Source: an uncultured Bacilli bacterium (lineage in GTDB: Bacteria; Bacillota_I; Bacilli_A; RF39; UBA660). From it: a stretch of 6,024 nucleotides of DNA. Shown one piece after another: positions 1 to 4,382 of this stretch. Below the pieces are notes generated by a model. That model had not been told where the DNA came from. It saw only the letters and a list, made by a program, of their open reading frames with translations, and did no database searches. The stretch covers positions 1 to 6,024 of the forward strand of contig CANQXB010000066.1 of assembly GCA_947627805.1 (NCBI GenBank), given 5' to 3'. Position 1 is the stretch's first letter; each line of letters starts with the position of its first letter. The translations under genes and the position numbers were made by a program.

Positions 1-696
1 AACCATTACATTATTAACTTTTGTATCATTATGTGTTACTCTTAAAGGAATAACTCCATTACTTAAAGCATTAGTTATATGCGAATAACTATTTTTATTG
101 CGAAATATTGTCATAAACTCGGGAGCTATTTCTGTGGCTCTATTTTCAGAATCAATAATAATATCTTTTTCTAATTGTGCATATCTTTTATCTGTAGCAT
201 GAAAATCGGGAATAGTTTCTTCAAGTTCACTCATAGGAAAATTTCTTAACATTTTTTGAAAGTTACCAAAAGCTTGACCAATTTTAAAAGCAATATCTAA
301 ATTTTCTGCGACATTATAAGTTTTAGCATTTTCAATATAATCAAAGATTCGATAATAATCACGATCACCATCATCTAAAATATAACAATAAGTTTTATTA
401 TCTTTAGTTTTTCTTAAATGTAAGGCTTTATGAGAAGTATCTTTCATTAATTTTAATTCTCTTTCTAAATGTTTAGTAACATTTTCAATATTACGCATTA
501 AAAGACTAGGCCGTGAAAATACATTAGTATTAATTTTTTGAATAATATATCTTTTTTCCCCTTCTTCTGTTTGCATTGTTACCACATAAGTACTATTAAT
601 ATTGCCAGTATGATTTTCGATAATATTAAGGCATTCTCCCGGAATATCATATTTTTTTAAAATTTCTTTTATTTTTTTATTAGTTTCTTCGCTCAT
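1..696 (-). CDS. Sugar kinase-like phosphotransferase (APH / N-acetylhexosamine 1-kinase-like), 3' end missing
   Basis: The reading frame opens at ATG 694-696 and stays open to the window edge, giving 232 residues with no stop, so only the C-terminal part is missing. I translated it by hand. The fold is the aminoglycoside/choline kinase type. A glycine-containing nucleotide loop with NHTGNINSTY lies at about residues 28-37, an IIQKIN strand at 51-56, and the catalytic-loop signature THNDTKVNN at 221-229 (H222, D224, N229), which is the Brenner-type HxDxxxxN motif. The stretches NVFSRPSLLMRNI (58-70) and TIPDFH (161-166) recall the NahK-like branch, which phosphorylates N-acetylhexosamines at C1 using ATP in the cytoplasm. 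Substrate is inferred from family resemblance only; another small sugar or alcohol is possible. It starts 2 nt after the uvrC stop. Its RBS, AGAGGAG about 8 nt upstream, lies within uvrC codons, so translation is probably coupled to uvrC. Confidence 0.85.
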   Translation of the reverse strand, partial: MSEETNKKIKEILKKYDIPGECLNIIENHTGNINSTYVVTMQTEEGEKRYIIQKINTNVFSRPSLLMRNIENVTKHLERELKLMKDTSHKALHLRKTKDNKTYCYILDDGDRDYYRIFDYIENAKTYNVAENLDIAFKIGQAFGNFQKMLRNFPMSELEETIPDFHATDKRYAQLEKDIIIDSENRATEIAPEFMTIFRNKNSYSHITNALSNGVIPLRVTHNDTKVNNVMV

Positions 697-698
697 TT

Positions 699-2483
699 TT
701 ATTTCTCCTCTTTTTTGGCCTCATCACGAGCTTTTAAAAACTCTTTTAATTCTTTAACAACATTTTCGGGAATTATTTCCTTTAATTCTTCTTCTAAAGC
801 ATTTTTAATATTATTTAGATTACCATACTTCTTAATTAATTCTTTTTTTCGAACATTACCAATACCGGGTATTTCATCTAAAATACTACTAATACTTCCT
901 TTACTTCTTAAAGTCTTATGATAATTAATGGTAAAACGATGGACTTCATCTTGAATTCTTGTTAAATAACGAAAAACATTACTATCTTTATCAAGTTCGA
1001 CTATATTGTAATCATCACCATCAATAAGTTCATTAGTCCGGTGTTTATCATTTTTCTTAAGTCCCACTACTTTAATATGTAAATTTAAATCATTTAATGT
1101 CTCTTTCGTAGCATTTATTTGATTGATACCCCCATCTACTATAATTAAATCCGGTTCTTCTGTTTTCTCTAAAAGCATTTTATAATACCGGCGATAAATA
1201 ACTTCTTTCATCGTATGATAATCATCATTTTTCTCTACACTAATTTTATATTTGCGATAATCTTTTTTAGATGGTTTACCATCTTTAAAAACAACCATCC
1301 CACTTACGGAAAATGAACCAAAAAGATTCGAGTTATCAAAAGTATCAATTCTTCTTAAATAAGGTAAATTTAAAAGTACTCTTAATTCTTCATTAGCGCC
1401 TTCACTGCGTTCTTCTTCTCTTAAGACCATCGTTATTTCACTTTCTAAATAAACTTTGGCATTCGTTCTGGCCATATTAAGAAGTTTTCTTTTCGTGCCT
1501 TTTTCGGGTATTATAAAGTTAGTTTTAATTAAATCCCTTAAAACCTCTATATTTATATCTTCACTAACAATTATTTCTTTAGGTACTTCATGTCTTTCAT
1601 AAAAGTTTAAAATATAAAAATTTAATTCTTCAATTTCATCTAATTTAATAGTTAATAACTCATTATGACTCCCAATTAATTTATTATTTCGAATAAATAA
1701 AATATTAACGGCAATATGGCCTTTATCTAAATAATAACCAATAATATCTCTGTTAATAAAATCATGTAATTCCACTTTTTGTCTAGTTAAAACAATATTA
1801 ATATAATTAAGTTCTTCTTTTAATTCTTTAGCCATTTCATAGTTTAAACTCTCCGCATAACTATTCATCTTTTCTTTTATTTTATCGGTTAATATTTTAT
1901 CATTACCTCTTAAAAAAGATAAAATATCATTTTCCATTGTCTTTAATTTATCTTGATCAACTTCTTTCGTACAATAACCAAGACATTCCCCAATATGATA
2001 GTATAAACATACTTGTTTAGGCATTCCTTCACATTTTTTTAAAGGGTATAAGCGATTTATGAGTCTCACTATTCTTCTTGCCGCATAAGCATTTGGGTAT
2101 GGTCCAAAAATTAATTTTTTATCTCTTCTTTTAATATTTAAATATCTTGATACTTTAACTTTCGGGTAAGGTTTACTAATATATTCAATATAAGGGTAAC
2201 TTTTATCATCTTTAAGTAAAATATTATATTTGGGATTATATTCTTTAATAAGGTTAATTTCCGCAATAAAGGCTTCTGTTTCACTATTTGTTACAATATA
2301 GGTAAAATCCGCAATTTCCGAAACCATTTTCCTAGTTTTACCTGTTACAGTTCCTTTAAAATAACTATTTACTCTTTTATATAAATCTTTCGCTTTACCG
2401 ACATAAATAATAATCCCATCTTTATTTTTCATTTGATAACTACCAGGTAAATGCGGAATTAATTTTAATTTATCTTCTAACAT
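699..2483 (-). CDS. uvrC: Excinuclease ABC subunit C (UvrC)
   Basis: UvrC is the dual-incision nuclease of UvrABC nucleotide excision repair; it joins the UvrB-DNA complex and cuts on both sides of the lesion. At 594 aa it has normal full length. Domains in order: a GIY-YIG nuclease for the 3' cut (GSY at 14-16, YVG at 27-29); a cysteine cluster C151-x7-C159-x7-C167-x3-C171, which matches the iron-sulfur ligands of the family; a UVR helix pair that binds UvrB (about 190-230); an RNase H-like nuclease for the 5' cut with likely acidic residues D383 (FDNSN), D421 (DDYHTM) and D450 (IIVDGG) and the conserved H515 (DEVHRF); and a C-terminal helix-hairpin-helix around IPGIG (538-542). No catalytic residue appears lost. 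The start is ATG at 2481-2483 with a modest AAGGGA Shine-Dalgarno. It heads a two-gene operon with the kinase and is divergent from the yigZ-like gene. Confidence 0.97.
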   Translation of the reverse strand: MLEDKLKLIPHLPGSYQMKNKDGIIIYVGKAKDLYKRVNSYFKGTVTGKTRKMVSEIADFTYIVTNSETEAFIAEINLIKEYNPKYNILLKDDKSYPYIEYISKPYPKVKVSRYLNIKRRDKKLIFGPYPNAYAARRIVRLINRLYPLKKCEGMPKQVCLYYHIGECLGYCTKEVDQDKLKTMENDILSFLRGNDKILTDKIKEKMNSYAESLNYEMAKELKEELNYINIVLTRQKVELHDFINRDIIGYYLDKGHIAVNILFIRNNKLIGSHNELLTIKLDEIEELNFYILNFYERHEVPKEIIVSEDINIEVLRDLIKTNFIIPEKGTKRKLLNMARTNAKVYLESEITMVLREEERSEGANEELRVLLNLPYLRRIDTFDNSNLFGSFSVSGMVVFKDGKPSKKDYRKYKISVEKNDDYHTMKEVIYRRYYKMLLEKTEEPDLIIVDGGINQINATKETLNDLNLHIKVVGLKKNDKHRTNELIDGDDYNIVELDKDSNVFRYLTRIQDEVHRFTINYHKTLRSKGSISSILDEIPGIGNVRKKELIKKYGNLNNIKNALEEELKEIIPENVVKELKEFLKARDEAKKEEK

Positions 2484-2509
2484 AATAATCCCTTGCTTCT
2501 AATATATTT

Positions 2510-2518
2510 AGTATAACA
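2510..2518 (-). promoter_or_regulatory. Probable uvrC promoter (extended -10)
   Basis: On the minus strand TGT-TATACT is an extended -10 element (TGn plus a 5/6 match to TATAAT), about 27 nt upstream of the uvrC ATG. No convincing -35 hexamer is seen at 17 nt, as is common for extended -10 promoters. The site is in the 70-bp divergent gap shared with the yigZ-like gene. Confidence 0.5.
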
Positions 2519-2553
2519 CAACTAAGCCATTATATGATAGAATAAAATTAGTG

Positions 2554-2913
2554 ATGGAAATGAAATTAATTAATACTTATACTTTAGAAATTAAAAAATC
2601 AAAATTTATTGGTTATTATTATGAAGTTACTTCTAAAGAAGAAGTTCTTAATATTTTAGATAATTTAAAACAAGAACATAAAAAAGCCAAACATATACCT
2701 TATGCTTATAAAATTGGACCCATAGCTAAAAAAACAGATGATAAAGAACCAACTAATACGGCCGGTCTTCCTATTTATAATTTAATACTTCAAAATAATT
2801 TAGATAATGTTCTAATTTGTGTTGTTCGTTATTTTGGCGGCACTAAATTAGGAGCGGGACTTCTTACCAGAACTTATTTAAATACCGCTAAAGAAACAAT
2901 TAAAAAAGGGTGA
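2554..2913 (+). CDS. YigZ/IMPACT-family protein, N-terminal domain only
   Basis: This is the IMPACT N-terminal (UPF0029) domain. Visible hallmarks are IKKSKFIGYYYEV near the N-terminus, the HIPYAYKIG segment, the KEPTNTAGLPIY loop (family DGEPxGTAGxP) and VVRYFGGTKLGAGLLTRTY near the end. Members of the YigZ/YvyE family are usually about 200 residues with a second, DUF1949 domain. Here the ORF stops by TGA at 2911-2913 directly after the first domain (119 aa). No DUF1949-like sequence was noticed in the DNA beyond, and reading TGA as Trp would add only 13 unrelated residues. The molecular function of the family in bacteria is poorly defined (eukaryotic IMPACT modulates the Gcn2 pathway). The start is uncertain: GTG 2551, ATG 2554 and ATG 2560 are in frame and none has a clear Shine-Dalgarno. 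It may be a genuine one-domain form or a 3'-truncated relic next to the toxin-antitoxin-like locus. Confidence 0.8.
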   Translation: MEMKLINTYTLEIKKSKFIGYYYEVTSKEEVLNILDNLKQEHKKAKHIPYAYKIGPIAKKTDDKEPTNTAGLPIYNLILQNNLDNVLICVVRYFGGTKLGAGLLTRTYLNTAKETIKKG

Positions 2914-2940
2914 GATAACTTGAATAATATCTTATCTTTT
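2902..2940. terminator. Weak bidirectional terminator candidate
   Basis: AGATAA (2913-2918) can pair with TTATCT (2932-2937). On the plus strand the stem runs into TTTT (2937-2940), just after the yigZ stop. On the minus strand it is followed, after five bases, by T6 (2907-2902), which could end the small-peptide mRNA. The stem is only 6 bp and AT-rich, so it is weak. The -35 of the small-RNA promoter lies in its loop. Confidence 0.35.
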
Positions 2941-2948
2941 GGTATAAT
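2920..2948 (+). promoter_or_regulatory. Strong sigma-A promoter for the small RNA
   Basis: TTGAAT (2920-2925), a 17-bp spacer, then TATAAT (2943-2948) preceded by TGG, i.e. an extended -10. Transcription should start near 2955. No gene with an RBS follows on this strand; instead a terminator hairpin follows about 40 nt later, so the product is a short RNA. Confidence 0.75.
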
Positions 2949-2958
2949 CTAATTAATG

Positions 2959-2979
2959 GAGATGAGTTATCATCGCCTT
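2959..2979 (+). repeat. 21-nt element, copy in the small RNA 5' end
   Basis: This copy has GAGATGAG, then six variable bases, then TCGCCTT. It matches the copy at 3157-3177 on the opposite strand at 16 of 21 positions, so the two RNAs carry the same sequence. The conserved TCGCCT end is complementary (with wobble) to the peptide Shine-Dalgarno. Confidence 0.6.
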
Positions 2980-2990
2980 TATGTGGAATT

Positions 2991-3037
2991 TGCTACTTTA
3001 TTCGAATATCAATTCGAACTGAGGTAGCATCTTTTTT
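2991..3037 (+). terminator. Rho-independent terminator of the small RNA
   Basis: TGCTAC (2991-2996) pairs with GTAGCA (3024-3029). Inside, after a few G-U and A-T pairs, TTCGAAT (3001-3007) pairs with ATTCGAA (3012-3018) around a 4-nt loop. T6 follows at 3032-3037. The stem is nearly symmetric, but only the plus strand has a U tract, so it is directional. Confidence 0.75.
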
Positions 3038-3106
3038 ATTGTGTTTAAACATGCTGTCTATTATCAAAGATATGAATTTAAATAATACGAGTATTACTAA
3101 CTTCAT
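2993..3106 (-). CDS. Small hydrophobic peptide, candidate type I toxin (37 aa)
   Basis: ATG at 3104-3106 opens a 37-codon frame ending in TAG (2993-2995). The start has a good Shine-Dalgarno, AGGTGG (3117-3112), with five T between it and ATG. This is unusually strong evidence for so short an ORF. The peptide begins MKLVILVLFKFISLIIDSMF, a membrane-type helix with one Lys (K10) and one Asp (D17). A basic stretch KHNKK (21-25) follows, then an alternating polar/hydrophobic tail VRIDIRIK (30-37). The plan of hydrophobic helix, lysines and beta-like charged tail resembles small membrane toxins of type I systems in Gram-positive bacteria such as Clostridioides difficile. No homolog is recognised residue by residue. 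The convergent overlapping small RNA supports the toxin reading. Alternatives are a membrane microprotein of another role, or a chance ORF. It would act at the cytoplasmic membrane if expressed. Confidence 0.6.
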   Translation of the reverse strand: MKLVILVLFKFISLIIDSMFKHNKKDATSVRIDIRIK

Positions 3107-3111
3107 AAAAA

Positions 3112-3180
3112 CCACCTACCTTTCAATAAGATTTTGTTTCCAAAACCCCCGAAAGTAAGGCGAGACTTTCTCATCTCGAG
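3112..3180 (-). promoter_or_regulatory. Structured 5' leader of the small-peptide mRNA, sequesters its RBS
   Basis: Read on the minus strand, TCGCCT (3163-3158) pairs with the Shine-Dalgarno AGGTGG (3117-3112) using two G-U pairs. After a 2x2 internal loop, CTTTC (3155-3151) pairs with GAAAG (3124-3120). Inside, GGTTTTG (3147-3141) pairs with CAAAATC (3136-3130) around a GAAA tetraloop of GNRA type. A competing 5' hairpin, CGAGA (3178-3174) with TCTCG (3165-3161), uses part of the same anti-RBS strand, so two exclusive folds exist. This suggests translation control by refolding, processing or the small RNA. Pairings were read by eye; no energies were computed. Confidence 0.55.
3157..3177 (-). 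repeat. 21-nt element, copy in the peptide mRNA leader
   Basis: This is the partner of 2959-2979, in inverted orientation in the DNA. GAGATGAG and TCGCCTT are identical and the central six bases differ at five positions. It forms the 5' part of the leader and supplies the anti-Shine-Dalgarno strand. Confidence 0.6.
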
Positions 3181-3186
3181 GACTAT

Positions 3187-3214
3187 ATTTTAGTGATATT
3201 TTTCCTTATTGCAA
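3187..3214 (-). promoter_or_regulatory. Candidate promoter of the small-peptide mRNA
   Basis: On the minus strand TTGCAA (3214-3209), a 16-bp spacer, then TAAAAT (3192-3187). Start of transcription would be near 3180, giving a leader of about 75 nt before the ATG at 3106. It is weaker than the opposing small-RNA promoter, as expected if the antitoxin is in excess. Confidence 0.45.
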
Positions 3215-3217
3215 CAC

Positions 3218-3257
3218 TTTCGACAAATGTTATCAAAACTTATCAATTTTCGACAAA
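3218..3257. repeat. Composite direct repeats upstream of the peptide promoter
   Basis: TTTCGACAAA occurs at 3218-3227 and 3248-3257, exactly 30 bp apart. Between them TTATCAA occurs at 3230-3236 and 3240-3246, 10 bp apart. The spacing equals about three and one helical turns, so all copies face the same side of the DNA. The block sits just upstream of the -35 of the peptide promoter and touches the trxA terminator, so it could be a protein-binding site. Function is unknown. Confidence 0.4.
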
Positions 3258-3278
3258 AAAAGAAGTTTTTTAAACTTC
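3255..3278 (-). terminator. Rho-independent terminator of the cvpA-trxA operon
   Basis: On the minus strand GAAGTTT (3278-3272) pairs with AAACTTC (3268-3262) around a 3-nt loop, followed by T7 (3261-3255). The stem includes the last sense codons and stop of trxA, so coding and termination overlap. Confidence 0.8.
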
Positions 3279-3578
3279 CTCAAACATTTTCTTATATACT
3301 TCTTTGATTTCTTCCGGAGTACGATACCCTATTTCTTTTTGCATCATCAAGCCATCTTTATAAAAACATAACGTAGGAATACTCATGACTCCAAACTTTT
3401 GAGCTAAATGGGGAAATTTATCAGTATCAACTTTTAAAACTTCCATATAATCGATTTCTTCTAAAATACTAGAAAGCATTTTACAAGGACCACACCATTC
3501 CGCAAAGAAATCTACTAAAACAGAGCCTCTTTCGACTAAATTATCAAAATCTTCTTCTTTTTCTAAATATTTAACCAT
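3270..3578 (-). CDS. trxA: Thioredoxin
   Basis: This is a small cytoplasmic dithiol-disulfide oxidoreductase that passes electrons from thioredoxin reductase to ribonucleotide reductase and oxidised proteins. The active site is WCGPC (28-32), with the buried acid D23 six residues before the first Cys, and the cis-proline loop SIPT (66-69). At 102 aa it is near family length, but the stretch between the active-site helix and the next strand (LEEIDYMEVLKVD) is several residues shorter than in typical thioredoxins. The start ATG 3576-3578 has AAGGGG 7-8 nt upstream, lying inside the last codons of cvpA. The genes are separated by only 4 nt, so they form a coupled operon. A distant Trx-like protein with another partner is possible, but the canonical CGPC motif favours a true thioredoxin. 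Confidence 0.93.
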   Translation of the reverse strand: MVKYLEKEEDFDNLVERGSVLVDFFAEWCGPCKMLSSILEEIDYMEVLKVDTDKFPHLAQKFGVMSIPTLCFYKDGLMMQKEIGYRTPEEIKEVYKKMFEEV

Positions 3579-3582
3579 TATT

Positions 3583-4299
3583 TTACCCCTTTACTATTGG
3601 CACAATATAGACATTATCAATCTCTACTTTGCCAGTGTCCATTAATTCTTGGGCTTTTTCGGCTGTTAATAAACCATACTTAACTTCAATTTCCATAATA
3701 TTTAAATTCATATTGCGCACATCTTCATCATTTTTAGGGTCATAATCTTTTAAAGCTTTGGAAACATCTAAAATGGTATCTTTAGCTCCTCCTAAAAGTT
3801 TACCGACAACGGGAGTATGATTTAAAACAAAACTACTAACCCGACTTTCTAAAACAAAACCTGAAGTTACACTAAAGAAAGATATCATAAATAAAGCTAA
3901 ATAAACAAATACCCAAGATTCTACTAAACCAATGATGGCTCCCCCTATTTTAGAAGGAATAATCCAAATAACTGTAAATTTTAATAAAGTATCAATAAAA
4001 CCGGTAATAGCAATGATAATATTTAAAAGACAATATAAGACTATAAAAATAACAATAAAAGAAATTAAATTATAAAGTAAAACATTAATAGAAGTTAATC
4101 CTTCTAAGCCTGGTAAACTAAAAAATGGTAAATTATCAATTAAAATATTAACGATATAACCTTTTAAAGCATAACTAATAATAACAATAGCTACTAAACC
4201 AATAACATTAACTAAGGATTTAATAAGGCCTCTTTTCCATCCAGCATATGTCCCTAGAATTAAAAATGCTAATACAATTATATCTATTACAATACCCAT
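3583..4299 (-). CDS. cvpA: CvpA family membrane protein
   Basis: This is an integral membrane protein of the CvpA (colicin V production) family. The family is linked to envelope integrity and colicin V export in E. coli, but its biochemical role is unclear. Four hydrophobic segments are visible at about residues 2-19, 27-45, 72-101 and 116-145. The family signature GWKRGLIKSLV (20-30) follows the first one. After about residue 165 comes a soluble tail of some 70 residues with an acidic stretch (DYDPKNDEDV) and a helix AEKAQELM, longer than I expect for short CvpA proteins. I place the start at ATG 4297-4299 (238 aa): the near-perfect Shine-Dalgarno AGGAG ends 9 nt before it. The earlier in-frame ATG at 4306-4308 abuts AGGAG with no spacing and is unlikely. 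It is first gene of an operon with trxA and divergent from rnhC, as in Bacillus. Confidence 0.88.
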   Translation of the reverse strand: MGIVIDIIVLAFLILGTYAGWKRGLIKSLVNVIGLVAIVIISYALKGYIVNILIDNLPFFSLPGLEGLTSINVLLYNLISFIVIFIVLYCLLNIIIAITGFIDTLLKFTVIWIIPSKIGGAIIGLVESWVFVYLALFMISFFSVTSGFVLESRVSSFVLNHTPVVGKLLGGAKDTILDVSKALKDYDPKNDEDVRNMNLNIMEIEVKYGLLTAEKAQELMDTGKVEIDNVYIVPIVKG

Positions 4300-4320
4300 A
4301 CTAATCATCTCCTATTATAA

Positions 4321-4349
4321 ATTATATTATATTTATAATGAAAAATAAA
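4321..4349 (-). promoter_or_regulatory. Possible cvpA-trxA promoter
   Basis: TTTATT (4349-4344), a 17-bp spacer, then TATAAT (4326-4321) on the minus strand, about 12 nt upstream of the AGGAG. The -35 is weak. Two more TATAAT copies (4331-4326 and 4319-4314) overlap or lie nearby in this AT-rich gap, so the exact -10 is uncertain. Confidence 0.45.
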
Positions 4350-4357
4350 GGCATTTA

Positions 4358-4366
4358 TGGTAAAAT
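4358..4366 (+). promoter_or_regulatory. Possible rnhC promoter (extended -10)
   Basis: TGG-TAAAAT is an extended -10 with a 5/6 match to TATAAT. Transcription from it would begin near 4373, just at the rnhC Shine-Dalgarno GAGGTG (4373-4378), so the leader would be very short. An upstream start in the AT-rich gap is an alternative. Confidence 0.4.
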
Positions 4367-4382
4367 GTTTTTGAGGTGTAAA

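Larger units (their letters stand above)
2955..3037 (+). ncRNA. Candidate antisense small RNA (type I antitoxin-like), about 83 nt
   Basis: The RNA is bounded by the promoter at 2920-2948 and the terminator at 2991-3037. It would fold into two hairpins: a 5' one, GATGA-GTTA-TCATC (2961-2974), extended by GG/CC across an A-G mismatch, and the 3' terminator stem. Its 3' half (2993-3037) is perfectly complementary to the last 15 or so codons of the 37-aa ORF on the other strand. Its 5' half carries TCGCCTT (2973-2979), which can pair with the Shine-Dalgarno AGGTGG of that ORF. Both features suit an antitoxin RNA that blocks translation or triggers decay of the peptide mRNA. It matches no RNA family I recognise. 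Existence as a transcript is inferred from the promoter and terminator only. Confidence 0.6.

Noticed and set aside
715..921. Plus-strand ORF of 68 codons
   Set aside because: It lies antisense inside uvrC, has a low-complexity Ser/Leu/Phe composition and no RBS; a shadow of the AT-rich gene.
2911..2952. TGA of the yigZ-like gene read as tryptophan (mollicute code)
   Set aside because: Read-through would add 13 residues unlike DUF1949, all checked tryptophans elsewhere are TGG, and no other gene contains in-frame TGA.
3001..3018. TTCGAA motifs as a tRNA T-arm
   Set aside because: No cloverleaf, anticodon arm or acceptor stem can be drawn around them; they pair with each other as a terminator stem.
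2956..3027. 23-codon plus-strand ORF (begins MEMSYHRLYV) inside the small RNA
   Set aside because: The ATG lies at the predicted transcript start with no RBS and the frame ends inside the terminator stem; a non-coding role fits better, though a leaderless peptide is not excluded.
2955..3037. Fluoride (crcB) riboswitch, suggested by GGAGATGAG followed by CGCC
   Set aside because: The second conserved half (CTGATG...CCTAC-like) and pseudoknot partners are missing, and no transporter gene follows the terminator.
3228..3247. TTATCAA repeats as DnaA boxes or an origin
   Set aside because: They miss the CACA end of the consensus TTATNCACA, only two copies occur, and no dnaA/dnaN context is present.
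4338..4382. 15-residue N-terminal extension of RNase HIII
   Set aside because: The upstream ATG has no RBS and overlaps promoter-like sequence, while ATG 4383 has GAGGTG at good spacing and gives a typical length.
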